A stretch of DNA of 64,000 bases from Lycorma delicatula (taxonomy: Eukaryota; Arthropoda; Insecta; Hemiptera; Fulgoridae): the NCBI RefSeq assembly GCF_047948215.1, contig NC_134455.1, forward strand, positions 154,920,575-154,984,574. The letters are read 5' to 3'. Shown here piece after piece: positions 32,873-44,625 of this stretch. Numbering within the stretch: the stretch's first letter is position 1; the number at the start of each line of letters is the position of its first letter. Both the position numbers and the translations under genes were made by a program. The notes under the pieces are model-generated. The model was not told the origin of the DNA. It was given only the letters and a program-made list of their open reading frames with translations, and ran no database searches.

Positions 32873-33075
32873 TTTTAATTTTGTGAATGTGGTGAAAATC
32901 AAACTGTCAGACACATCACAGAAGTTTGCCCTAGGACAGCTTATGAAGGGAATCCCGAAGATTTCCTGATGGCGACTCCAGAAACAGTAGCATATATTGG
33001 CTTGTTAAATCTTTGTAATTTTGACTGTAATTGGTGTTATGTTTTGGTGCCATACGCTAAATAAATAAATTGAAT
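32873..33075 (+). pseudogene. LINE ORF2 tail and 3' end with TAAA tail
   Basis: The plus strand reads FCECGENQTVRHITEVCPRT then AYEGNPEDFLMATPETVAYI and GLLNL. The CxCG-x5-HI-x3-CP zinc-like motif, a short linker and an IxxLxL end are the closing piece of some non-LTR ORF2 proteins. It is followed within about 60 bp by CTAAATAAATAAAT, a short tail at 33057-33070. Everything upstream is missing: a 5'-truncated copy. Confidence 0.6.
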
Positions 33076-33479
33076 TTTATTCTAATGTGTAGAATCCTGA
33101 CCAGTACCACATCTATTTTGGAAATAAATTCTATATTCACCTATTCTAGAAATTTGACTGCCATCTTGTTTCTTCCATATTGGATTCAACTTTTTTTTAA
33201 ATGATCCTATGGTTGTATGACATAACATTTCCACATTAAATTTGACAAAAAAATCAATGACGAAAACTTACATACTACTACCCATTTTTTTACATATTAG
33301 CAATTTTAAAAGCTTAGGGTAGTTATTTATTAATTGTACATACCAAATTTTGAATAATAATAAATAAATCAGATAAAAATCACTCCATTTTCTGAAATTG
33401 AAATCATTTTTATTAACTTTTGCAATGTTAATAAAAGAATTTGAAAATTTTTATTCATTTGTTATTGTTAATATTATTA
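33076..33479. other. AT-rich intronic stretch
   Basis: No feature recognised between the LINE tail and the transposase relic. Confidence 0.4.
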
Positions 33480-33998
33480 TTAGTGGCATACATGCTCAAA
33501 ATGGGATTCTCCAGTCTCTAGGTAGCAGTATATTATATCTTGAAATGGTCTTCTTATTTCTGCATGCATATCAAGGATGAGGAATTGACGTGCATCAGTT
33601 ATCCTGTTCTTAAGGTCTTCAGTGTCTGCTGTAGGGGCTTTGTTAATAGTGAACTTTAAAAGATCCCACATGAAAAAGTCCAGTGGCATAAGATCTTGAT
33701 AGTGTACAAGTCATTTCACAGATCCTCTTCTACCTACACATGTTTATGGAAATTAAGCACTTAAAAATTCTCTAACTTCTCTACCTAAATGGAGTGGTGC
33801 ACCTTCCTGGTAGAAAATGGTTTCATTTTCCAAGAATTCTTCAACATGGTCAGCTGTAATGTTTCTAATCACTGGCATGTTCAAATATACAGTTCTTGTA
33901 GTAACAGTGAAGCTGTGATGGAGTAAACTGATGCATGCATTGATGTTCATCAAATCAGTGATGGAGATGAAATAATGTTCATTCAGTGCCAGTGGCAA
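33480..33998 (-). pseudogene. DUF4817-type DDE transposase, C-terminal relic
   Basis: From 33960 the minus strand reads VYLNMPVIRNITADHVEEFL then IFYQEGAPLHLGREVREFL, corresponding to the FQQDGAPPHW box with the catalytic Asp missing (QEGAP). In another frame, MPLDFFMWDLLKFTINKAPT follows, matching the DLTPLDFFLWGYVKD box. Only this end is left. It is the same family as the fuller relic at 37610-38570, on the opposite strand, and clearly more decayed. Confidence 0.68.
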
Positions 33999-34139
33999 TC
34001 TTTAACAAATGCTTTAAAATGACTTCAAAATCATAACACAAAAGAAATAAATTAATATTAATATAAAGTAGTATATTAATACTCAAAATAGTATTAATAT
34101 CTTGAATTGTGTCAAACACGGATGTTCCGTTCCATCTCA

Positions 34140-34350
34140 AACCGTCCGGTGCTGCAATCTAGTGGGTGCTGGTGCTAACCGGAAAGTGAGGCTCGTTTTA
34201 CTGTATTCTACATTAGGATCCCGCCCAGTGCAGTCGCATTTTCCATTTCGTCAGGATGGACAATTAGTGTTAGTTGTATTCTATGTCAGGATTCCGCACG
34301 CGGTCGTGTTTTCATTTCAGTCAAAGGGGACTCATAGTGTCTTGATAATG
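34140..34350 (+). repeat. Imperfect tandem repeat, about 75-80 bp units
   Basis: Two diverged units follow each other: tgtattctacattaggatcc ... cgtcaggatggacaattag, then tgtattctatgtcaggattc ... tcaaaggggactcatagtg. The block is GC-richer than its surroundings. A plus-strand reading frame (34102-34371) runs through it, but the repeated structure explains the open frame better than a gene does. Origin unknown. Confidence 0.5.
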
Positions 34351-34371
34351 TTCAAGTTCAAGTATGACTAA

Positions 34372-36140
34372 AATGTCATACATTCTTAAGTTTAATGTAA
34401 CTATTGTAATTCAATTAAAATGTCAAGGGTGACAACAAATTAAATATAACGATTCAAGAAGAACATAGTGTTGCTTCATTTCATATCTACCATCTCATCA
34501 AAAATACAGTCCACACTAGTTCTAGATTCTACCAATGGATTAAAGGAGTTACAAATTTCATACAAGGCTAAAATCAACATTATTAATTTAGTTCAAAGGC
34601 TTTTTAGATAAAATTAATAATCAATAATTTTTTTGAAACAGTTGTTATTGGGCATTATTTTTTAGTATTATATTTTCAGGTCAAATTGACCAAAGCAGCC
34701 CTCAGAGAAAAGAGATAGAAGTATTCATATGTGGTTTTCACCATCAATTCTGTTATCAAAATCTGTAATGGAAATGATGTCATATGACTGTAGGGGCATT
34801 TAAAAATTCTAAGTTGAATTTAACATGGCAGAAACAAGATGATAGATAAACATTTAGAATGTCCAAAATATATATGGCATTGGACAGTATTCTTTAAATT
34901 AACAATGTAGAAAAAAATAGGGGGTAACTTCCTTTTTATACCCTCAGAACACATCCAGAATTGAACATATTCAATTTTTATCTAAAATGTTTAGTTCACA
35001 CATTTTAAACTGCAGTTACTTATTACTTAATAAAGATAACTTAAAATTAACTTTTAAATAATTAAAATTACTTTAAATCAATTAATTTAAAATTAACACA
35101 TACTGGTGTGATAAAAAGGCTGGATAGCATCAATAAGACTAGAAAGGTACACCTTGGAAAGAGTTACAGTCAATTTCTCCTTCTCTACAAGTTACTAGGA
35201 ATCCTATTTATTAAAATTATCATAGTATAATCTATAGCACCCACATTTATTATTAATGTCAGTTATATTTGATTAAAGCCAATTTTTTACACAATCTCCA
35301 TAAAAATTTATTAAAAGTAATGAAAATTAAAGAATTTGTTTTGTGACATATGTTTTTATTCTTACTGGAAAGGTAAAACTTAAAATCTGAGGTCTACTTA
35401 AAGTAAAACACACATATTTATACTAATTTATAACTTCTGACCCAGTAAAATTTAAATTGAAGTAATATATATATATATATACAGTTTTTATATGCAAAAA
35501 TTGATGACTGTTAAACATATTCCTGCCTTAAATAAATTTACCATTATTTTATTTAAGAAAAAATGTAAGTCAATTACACTTTAGCAATCTGTTTTTATCA
35601 GTTCTTTTCATTTAGTACTAACAACATAAAAAATAACATTGTACTAGTAAGCATGGTATTTAATATTAGATGTAATGTTTTATGCACTTTGCTACATAAT
35701 TCAAATGTTAATTATTATGAAATTGGACATGCTTGTCATATTTCAACAAGGATGATGAGCGGATGTGTAATATGAAAAATATGTTTTGCCTGAATATTTA
35801 ATTACAGATAGAGCAGTTTGATGAATAACTGTGAACTGTTTGTTTATTTATATTAATTTATTAATCAAATTATTTATATCCTTAACTTAAAAATATTAGA
35901 AATTTAATTAGCTTCATAGTCACAGTGCCTGTTTGAAGGATCTATTTACTATGGAGACACTTAAGGAAACCACTGAATAGTATTCCCCTTGAGGCTTCAT
36001 TTGAATCCTTTGGGAATCGTGGGTCTGAATGAATTATAATCTTAATTTCCAACAATAACAATATGTGCACATTTATTTAATCTTTCAGTATATATATATA
36101 TCTCCCTTTAAAATAATACTTCAGTATAATATTAATTTAC
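34372..36140. other. AT-rich intronic stretch next to host exon
   Basis: Short TA microsatellites near 35466-35482 and 36090-36103. No other feature was recognised up to the donor of exon 36141-36220. Confidence 0.45.
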
Positions 36141-36220
36141 CTCTGAGTAGAATCAACAGCTTCAACCAATTGTTCTTCATCCTTAACAACTGATTTCTGG
36201 AACAAATCCTTTTTTTCCTC
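36141..36220 (-). CDS. Host-gene internal exon, acidic/charged linker
   Basis: An 80-bp minus-strand exon with acceptor ttttgtacag and donor gtaaat. It reads 26 codons plus two bases: EEKKDLFQKSVVKDEEQL followed by VEAVDSTQ and the first two bases of an Arg codon. The charged composition looks like a disordered linker. The split Arg codon is completed by the first base of exon 22833-22986, about 13.2 kb downstream. Such a short exon could arise by chance; the phase match with the next exon is the main support. No further 5' exon was recognised in the remaining 28 kb. Confidence 0.6.
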
Positions 36221-37609
36221 CTGTACAAAAACAAAAACATTATTATTACTATTATCATAAGCAAGAGAATGCTTATAAGTTATTATCTGAAGATTGTTTT
36301 TATCCTCAACATTGCTTCCATTAATGAATGAGGTAGAATAATAAGTTCCTTAATAAGTGCTCTCAGAAGTTTTTACAAACTAGTAGTGACTGGTAGAATA
36401 GGAAAATGTACTATTAGTAATACGTGTAACAGTTTTTTTAAATAAAACAGATATACCAACACCAAGTAAGTGGAAGATATCTGACTTTGTTAGCAGAGCA
36501 ACTGGTAAGATATGATCACAAGCTTGGGGATACCCAGAATTTGATGAGCTGGAACAATTCCAGTAATTTGTTTTAAAAAAAAGTTTGGCTTTGAAGTCAT
36601 ACACCAAATTATGCAGTATATCTTGAGATTAAAATTAGCATGATGAGATTTGATATTCTGAAATTACATTTCAAATTGAATGTCACATAAATTGGCAGAT
36701 TGACTGGAGAGAGACAGGTTTCTAGCTTGGTTGGATATTACTTATGAATATAATTCTTATTTAAATGAGAGTATATATAAAAAGGAAGGTGGACAATGCA
36801 GCTGGAAAGAACACAGCTGTAAAAAATTTACACATTTAAAAATGTGTAAAATTTTAAACAGATGAATGCCATAAATCTCAATAATTTAATCTTTCATTAA
36901 CATGTCACAATAATTTAAAAAGGATTAGTATAAGTTGTGACAATGTAGACATTTTTTTTATTAAAGATTTTCTCCCATTGGAAGTTGTACATACTTTCAT
37001 ATTTTATTGTACTTATTTTTAAATGATTACTTTTTTAAAGATGAAATATCTGTGAAACAATTAATTTATCCCTATTGATAATCAAATAAAATGTATAAAA
37101 TGTAATGAAAGATCTGAAAGAAAAATTTGCTTGTGGATTAACAATCCATGAAGAAATATTATATAATTAGGTTTCATTTATGATTTTGTTATTTGAGTTG
37201 AAATTAAAAAAAAAAAAAGATTGAAATCATTGATTGTAAACAGATTTAATTTGATTATAAATAAAGCAAACGAAATGAAAGGGCAAAGAAAGGGGACAAT
37301 ATATAATTGATTATAACTCCAGAGGTTAAAGAATTTTGTTAATTAGTCAGTCAGATTATAGGGACTGATAACGTAAGAAAAAAATTAAGACTATCTTAGC
37401 ACAAGGAAGAAACTCTTTATAATAATTTACTTTTAGCATAAATGAAATTTAAATGTATTAAATATAAATTTAGAAATAATAGGAAAATTAAAAAAAAATT
37501 ATGTTATGACAGTAAAATATGGACAATATGAAATCCAGAAAAACATATAGTCAATGTTTTTGAAATCTAATGTTAAAGATCAATGTTGAAAATTACTTGG
37601 GTTGAAATA
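36221..37609. other. AT-rich stretch upstream of host exon
   Basis: It starts with the polypyrimidine/acceptor side of the host exon (minus strand). No earlier exon or branch-point-supported exon was recognised. Confidence 0.4.
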
Positions 37610-38570
37610 TAATCTTTAACAGAAAGTAGCTGCTTGTCAGCCAAGTGAAATTTTAGAAGGAAATACAGACAATCAGCAACTGATAGCAAGAGTATTGTTG
37701 TGTGGTATGGAAAGTTTAATGAGAATGGAAGTGTAGTCGACCTACCATGAACAGGGTGGCCATCCGATAGTGAAGAGAAGATTGAGATTGTGCAGCAAGC
37801 ATTTCTACATAGACCTTCCAAATCTACCCATCGTGCATCTCGTGAACTAGGGATTCCTTGGACAATAGTGCACAATATTTTACACAAGAAACTAAGGTTG
37901 CACGCGTATAAAGTTCAGATATTGCAACATCTACAGCCAGAGATGATGGCCCTCATTGTGCTGCCTTTGCGACTGAGATTTTGTAACAGATTGATAACAA
38001 TAATGAGTACCTGCAGAGTGTGTGTTTTTCAGCTGAGGTTACTTTCCACACCTCAGGGAAAGTAAACAAGCATAATGTGAGAATTTGGGGCTGAGAAGAT
38101 CTGTACTTTACCAGGGAAAAGATTAGATTCTTCTAAAGTGATGATATAGTTTGATGCACAACAGAATCATTGGTCCCTTCTTTTTCATTGAGCAATCAAT
38201 AACAGCGCTAACATTTACCTGGATATGCTGCATACCTCAACTAAATGACTTGCGACCTAGGTTGAGCTTCCAGCAGGATGGTGCACAATCACATTGGGGA
38301 TTACTAGTTCGAGATTTTCTGAATCATTTCATGTCAGATGGATTGGGCACGATGGTCCCACTCCCTGGCCACCACGATCACCAGACATAACTCCCTTAGA
38401 CTTTTTCCTCTGGGGTTATGTTAAGGACATAGTCTATGCAACACCCACACCTGATCTGGACACATTGAGATGGAGATTAATTGAAGCTGTTGCTAGTGTT
38501 ACTGAAGAAATGTTGACCAACAGATGGCGTGAAACTGATTATCACGCCATCTGTTTTTTTACATGGTAAA
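37610..38570 (+). pseudogene. DUF4817-type DDE transposase pseudogene
   Basis: Plus-strand pieces in order: SIVVWYGKFNENGSVVDLP, a stop, then a GWPSDSEEKI part (normally GRPxxSEExI); VQQAFLHRPSKSTHRASREL with GIPWTIVHNILHKKLRLHAY (helix-turn-helix, KLRLxxYK motif); a shifted GKVNKHNVRIWG-type block; NRIIGPFFFIEQSIT; LSFQQDGAQSHWG (second catalytic Asp); and WIGHDGPTPWPPRSPDITPL then DFFLWGYVKDIVYATPTPD (third catalytic Asp). The end is RETDYHAI. The order is exactly that of the mariner-related DUF4817 transposases of insects. At least five frame changes; the first catalytic Asp box was not seen. Confidence 0.8.
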
Positions 38571-40119
38571 AAAAACTTGATAATTTGTTCTATCTTTTGC
38601 GACAAACTGCACAGCTATAACTGTAATAGTTTTTTTGCAATAAATTTTTGTAGTCATGGAAAGACTTTATGGGCACTGTGTATTACTAGTGTAGTTAAAT
38701 TAAATCAGGAAATTAATTTGCTTAAAATTGTTTAAATCTGGAACGTGAAAAATTAGTGACGGATCATAAGTGAGACAGTTTAGAATACTTTTCTTGGTGT
38801 TCAAATTTTGTTTTTCTGAAATATTAATGAAGTTAATTTTAAAGGGTAGTCTCAAATTTAAGCCCTTATTAAGGAAAATTATAATTATGTAAATTATGAT
38901 GATAATCAACAACATTCCTATGATACTCAACAACTCCATAGAACAGATTACAACAATGAAAGGTGTAGACCGATCATAGTTAAATTTAGCAGCTCAAAAA
39001 AAAAAAGAAGAGACCAAAGGGCATCTTGTAACTTAAAACGATCGAAAGTTGGAATAGATGAAAATTTTGAAGAAAGTATGAGAAAAAACAAGCTAAAACA
39101 GAGCTAAATCCACATTGGTAAAGGCAAGGAATGAGGTACTGCATTACGATGTGCTGCTGGTAGACAGTCGGTGCTTTTCTCTGGATGTGCTTAAGTCTGT
39201 GATGGATATTGGTCTCAGTATTGTAAGGACAACACTATTAAGTACAATGAAAAAAGGTAAACTTGTCTCTTAAGCGATACAACTGTTTGAGGCTATTGTA
39301 CTTCCTACACTACTGCTATAGTAGTATGCTAGTTATGCAGATGTAATTGAGTCTATTCAATTCTATTTTTTTGAAAACCTGTTGTGTCTACATTGTTGTA
39401 CATTTGATTGGGTAGTTAGGTTGAGATGAGTATAACACATTTATCTTTAAATTTATTTGGCAGCATGCTAAATTAGCTATTAAACATTCTTCAGATAGGA
39501 AATAACTGCTCTTGATGCTTGTTTCTTCAAAGGTCAGTGCCGAAAGTGTATTTAAAATAAACTGTATGTTGTCATCCTAGAAAGGTAAGTTTAAAAATCA
39601 TCTTAGATGTATAATGTAAAAACTGTATGGTTGATCTTTTAAAATAAACATTGATTTAAATGTAGCTTAGTACAAAATGTTCCTCCATGACAGAGACAAT
39701 AAGAGTACGGCTTTCAGGCTTACAGGTTCTTCATTCTAAATCCAAATTTGCTGCTGTTGGTTGCTGTGGTTTTAACATATTACTTAATGTTGATACTGTA
39801 AATCAATAAAATCAGTTGTGTCTTAGCTTCATCTTTCATCTTTAAAATGAATATATTTATATGTGAATGGCCAAAAGCACGTAATTCCACTTTTTAACTT
39901 GTTGACTTGTAACTTGAAGGTGCTGGAAATTTTACTGCACACACTATTGATTTGCACAATATATATGTGTAACATTGAAATAGAGATTTATTAAATTCTC
40001 TTCAAAATATTATAGATGATAATGATAAATGTATGGTAATATTATAAAAATTAAACAGTTCTAAAATGCTAGACATTAGTAGTTAGTATGGAAATTCAAA
40101 TAGTTCAATAAGTTATGTT
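38571..40119. other. AT-rich stretch, nothing recognised
   Basis: No gene. A slightly GC-richer patch at 39110-39250 (atgaggtactgcattacgat, ctggatgtgcttaagtctg) has no identifiable product. Confidence 0.4.
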
Positions 40120-40320
40120 GCTTTAGCTCAGGGTAGAATGTACTCGGATTTGAATACTAGATCGTGGATACTGGTGTTCTTTGGTGGTTGGGTTTCAATT
40201 AACCACACATTTCAGGAATGGTCAAACTGAGACTGTACAAGACTACACTTCATTTACACTCATACATATCATCCTCTGAAAGGTAATTACTGGAGGCTAA
40301 ACGGGAAAAAGAAAGAAGGG
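40120..40320 (+). repeat. tRNA-derived SINE, 5'-truncated copy
   Basis: It carries the family's body, GGATTTGAATACTAGATCGT, GGTGTTCTTTGGTGGTTGGG, AACTGAGACTGTACAAGACT and ACTTCATTTACACTCATACA, and the tail GAGGCTAAACGGGAAAAAGA. The tRNA-like head is absent or very decayed. Same family as 48585-48892, 56575-56880 and 61385-61670. Confidence 0.8.
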
Positions 40321-40520
40321 TAGAATTTTCTGCATTTTCTCTATTTTTGACATGTCAGTGTCATATGTACCATGTCATAGTCCATGGATTTCTATAGTCA
40401 TATATTTAATGTTTTACATCTAATAAACACAGTACTGAAGAAGCTGTTAAACTTTATTGTAGTAAGTAAATAATAATAAAATGCAAAATATTACTGCACA
40501 CGCATGTGTGTGTATGTTTG

Positions 40521-40526
40521 AGAGAG

Positions 40527-40566
<40 letters not shown>
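40521..40566. repeat. GA microsatellite
   Basis: A nearly pure (GA)n tract of about 45 bp, starting after TTTGAGAGAGAAAGAAA. Confidence 0.95.
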
Positions 40567-40568
<2 letters not shown>

Positions 40569-41348
40569 TGATCGATCACACATATAAGTTATGCCTGAAA
40601 ATAATGCAAAATTGGTCTATGTCATTGTTTGCGAACTGTAGTTTTGTATTACTTAATGATGCCTATTTATTTCAGTTATGATTGTATTATTTATTATGTT
40701 TCTAAATGTTCAGAGTTTAAAACAGCATTGTTGTACAAATTTTTGCAGATAAATTATATCAACAGTTATTGCTTTTGATTTTTATGTAGTTTTTGATGAT
40801 TATTAAAAATTATTTAAATGTTGAAATTATTTCAGTTTGTAACAACTTTTATCTAATTTAATTTATTTGTTGTTAATTTCAAAGTTATGTATATGTGTGT
40901 GCATTGCCTCCCAGAATTAACTTGACTTCTAGTATTTTTAAAATTTTTGTTAATATTTTGAGGAAGAATTTTTAGATGTTTTTATGTAACAGAAAGGAAA
41001 TTATGATAAGGTAAAAACTTTAAATTAGGATTACTGTTTTATATATTTTTTTTCAACTAGTGATTTCTAATATTTAACTATATATTTATTATTTAAATTT
41101 TTTTTAAATACTGCTCATTTATTGCAAGAAAAATTACATGTACAGCAATTGTATTTGTAAGGAGTCAAGATCCACTTTTCAAATTATTGAAAATAAATTA
41201 ATTAAAATCCGAAAAAGAGAGTTAAAAATAAAACTAGAGAAAGTTGAAATTCAATGTAATGTTTAAAGTAATGAGCTTTTAAGATGAACTGGAAATCAAA
41301 CTTGTCTATACAAATTCTTTCTTGACACATTTTTAATACAATTCAATT

Positions 41349-41393
41349 CTTAATACATGACACATAGAACTACGTCTATGTGTCATGCATTAA
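41349..41393. repeat. Hairpin with 19-bp arms
   Basis: TTAATACATGACACATAGA, a six-base loop (actacg), then TCTATGTGTCATGCATTAA. The arms pair with one mismatch. It may be a small relic of a terminal-inverted-repeat element, but no family is known to me. Confidence 0.7.
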
Positions 41394-42689
41394 GGAATCT
41401 AGACTTAGTTAATTTAGTAGTGGAAAGAAAGCATATAAGGTAAAACACCAAAGAGTTGTAAATGGTTAGACTATTTAAAGCAAATAATTACTTACGTAAG
41501 ATGTAATAAATTATATAGAAATTAAGAGAGAAAAGAAGGTATTAGAGACATGCATCAAACCAGTCACAGAACTGTGAAATAAAAAAATATTGTTTATTGC
41601 ATTATTATAATTATTACCATCATCATCATCACTATCACATCACCATTATTATACATAACAGTTAGGTTTATATTTTGCTCATCAATAAAAAATTCATTTG
41701 CTATCATAAAATAAATAATATTACTGGAGTTGACTGTCTGCTGGATGCTTGTCTGAATAAAAATATCACAAATAAATAAATTAATTTGAAGAATAATTCA
41801 ATAATGTGAAATAACACCACAGTAAATATATTAGAAACAATAATTTTCCAACAAAAAAATTATATTAGTATTTTACTGGCTACTATTAAATAATACTTTT
41901 GTTTTTTTAAGTTATAAATATGTCATGGAAAACAATATTAACAGAATAAACTGAAATTTTACAAGATTAATTGTGATACAGATTGAATTTTCAATTAAAA
42001 AGTAATGGTAAGAATTTATGACTACATGAATGATTGACATAACTTATTAACACAAGGATAGCCTTCTAATTACAAGAATGCTAAACTGTTCTTTTTATCT
42101 TATCTTTTTTTTAATAATCTTTCAGTCTTGTAACTTATTACAGAGAAGGCAATTTGTCAAATGTACCAGAAAAGTTCTCTGAATGTTTAATAAATGACTG
42201 TCATGTTTAAAAATAACTTTACTACAGCATATTTCATCATTTCAAGTAAATTTACAGTCTACATTTTACATACTTAGTTTTTTATTTTTGTTATGCAAAT
42301 AATTCATTTGTTTAATTTGTTACTGACAGACCTAGTTAAAGAACATCCACTTGACAGATACAGAGTAACTTTAAAAAAATCATTCAGAACCGTTAATTAA
42401 TTTTACAATGCTCTTTTTAGATTTACAATAAATATTTATTATAATAACAGATAATTCAGTCATTTAAGATTTTTTTAAAAGTTAAAATTAAAATCATTAT
42501 TACTATTATTCTTAATCTTACAAGAACAGAATAGATTACATATCAGATAACTCTAATTTGTTGGTAGTTGTTGGGTGTGTAATAATAAAAATAGAAATGC
42601 AATATGAATGAGGCATTTTCCCTTAAAGTTTGATGAGTAAAAATTAATACAATCAAGCTTCTGGAATTTGTACAATAATTCTGCTTTTT

Positions 42690-44240
42690 TACTTCCTTAT
42701 ATCAAGTAGAGGAAGTATTGTGTTGCGAAAAATTTTCATTTTCAGATTTCAACAGAAATATCCATTTTGACTATCCCTGAATCCAGTCTGCCTAGTTTTG
42801 ACGTGATGTCCATATCTCGTATAACTCAAAATTGATTGCAATCGACTGATCCAAAAGTGTCCAAAAAATCGCAAAATCCAAAAAAATCTGGATACTGGAC
42901 TATTCCTTAACTGCAGTAATAAGCCCTCATTGAGACCTTTTCAACAATATATGATACGTGGTACTTATTTTCTTTGGTTCCAGAGTTATAGCCAAATAAA
43001 ATTTTTATTAATGAAATATTTGGATCTTACAAGGGGAAGGCAAATCGAAATAGGTTCAAATCCGACTTCTCATTTTTTTAACTTTTTTTTTTTTTTAATT
43101 TACATATATTGATTTTTTTAATAATTATTAAACTCTGATTGTAAAAAGAATTTTACCATAACTAATTATTCAATGATAACAATAAAAAAAAATCAGAAGT
43201 TATTAGTGAAATAAGATTTTATATAGTTTTTAAACGTGTATATAAAATTTAATAGACATTATTACATATGTGTATATATAATAGATTTGGTGAAACATCT
43301 GAATATTTAATATTAATTGAAAATTGTAATTTAGGATCGTATTATCTTTGGATTTTCTAGTTTAATTTCTGTTTAATTTTATCTACATTAAAGTTAATTA
43401 CAGAGTGACTGAAAAGTAGACCCTCACAAGAACAACATATACACTGAGGCATACATGCCGATCTTTAATAAATTGCAAAAAATTCTTATCTTTTAGTTCA
43501 TTATTACTCTGATATTGTCAGAAAATATTCTCGTTAAGTTGGAGTTGATCATAATTTAGTTTATTTGTTTTTTGTTGCCGATCATTTAATCGCTCTTTGG
43601 TCTGATGTAATAATTCTTTTGATCTTAATTTGTGTACACGTTAATTTTCTCACTCTTTATATTCATCATCCTCTCTTAATCTTTTTATTCTTTCCTTAAT
43701 CTTAACGTATTCTTCCTCTTTATATTCATCTTCTAGTCGTTTTTTTTAAGATATATTTCTCCACGTTATCTTTCTTTTTCCTGTATGACTTTCTTTTTCA
43801 TTTTTGATTATTCACCAAATAATCCAGTAATATTTTACACTGTAAGGTCAAAATTAAAATTTGTAACCAGTATATAGGAGTTCACTAAACAGAATAGTCT
43901 AATTATTATTAACTTTTATTTATACGACAACCAGAAATCTGAAACTTTTGTTAATCAGCAACTCACGAAGATACAAAAGATACTGATCTAATAATATGAG
44001 TGATAAAGGGACTTGTACTCTATTCTAATATTTAATGAAAGATTGTTGAATTAATAATTGTATAAATATTTGATGTTAAAAACTAATATTTCAGCAATTA
44101 TGTAACTGTCAACTTTGTTAAAGAATTGGAGAATCTTATCTCACTTTCAAATGAAATAATTTTAAATGAAGTACAACAAAAAATGTATATATGTAATTTA
44201 ATAGTCGTACATGGAAGTCATGTGGTTTCCACATCAGATT
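42690..44240 (+). repeat. Interspersed family X, copy 1
   Basis: It starts with the hairpin TACTTCCTTATATCAAGTAG then AGGAAGTA, contains the blocks CAGTAATAAGCCCTCATTGA and AATATTTGGATCTTACAAGG, a T-arm-like ATAGGTTCAAATCCGAC (43050-43066) and a T run. A long AT-rich middle, a minus-strand Lys/Glu-rich relic (43650-43801) and a right end near GTACATGGAAGTCATGTGG follow. It aligns end to end with 53192-54856 with small indels. I could not assign a transposon class. Confidence 0.82.
43650..43801 (-). pseudogene. Lys/Glu-rich frame of family X, frameshifted
   Basis: Begins MKKKVIQEKER on the minus strand, with a frameshift against the other copy. In the adjoining frame it reads KRLEDEYKEEEYVKIKERI and KRLREDDEYKE, then a stop. 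Compared with 54206-54421 one 21-residue unit is missing. See that entry. Confidence 0.5.
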
Positions 44241-44254
44241 TTATTTTTAATTTA

Positions 44255-44537
44255 GAAAATTAATAGATCCGAATTTTATAAATTAATAAATCCATTAAAG
44301 TCATTAAACATGCATAATAAAATATTTAAAAGAAATCATTAAAATTAACTACTGTTTAAATCTGGTGGTTTTTTTTTTTTTTATTTATAATGTAATTAAT
44401 TTATTATTTTGAAATTATCAGATTTTTTTTTACTTAGTAAATTAATAGATACAAATATTATAAATTAAAAACTCTATTAGTCATCAAACATGCATAATAA
44501 AATATTTGAAAATCATTAAAATTAACTACTGTTTAAA

Positions 44538-44584
<47 letters not shown>

Positions 44585-44625
44585 AATTAATTATTAATTA
44601 ATTTATTATTCTGAAATTATTTTTT
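44255..44625. repeat. Two-unit AT-rich tandem repeat with a long T tract
   Basis: Two imperfect units of about 180 bp follow one another. Both contain AAACATGCATAATAAAATAT and AAAATTAACTACTGTTTAAA, followed by a T run and TTAATTTATTATT. The second T run (44540-44579) is about 40 bases long. Confidence 0.75.

Larger units (their letters stand above)
40321..42689. other. AT-rich stretch with microsatellite and hairpin
   Basis: Contains the GA tract and the hairpin listed separately, and a CAT-rich low-complexity patch at 41622-41650. No gene recognised. Confidence 0.45.

Noticed and set aside
34102..34371. 89-codon plus-strand frame as a gene
   Set aside because: The frame spans two imperfect tandem repeat units and the peptide has no recognisable domain, so the repeat explains it better.
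38700..38939. Hydrophobic minus-strand frame (Ile-rich) as a membrane protein
   Set aside because: Ile/Phe/Leu richness is what AT-rich random sequence encodes; no other support.
44540..44579. Poly-T tract as a retroposon tail
   Set aside because: No element could be defined next to it; it sits within a local tandem repeat and looks like a homopolymer expansion.
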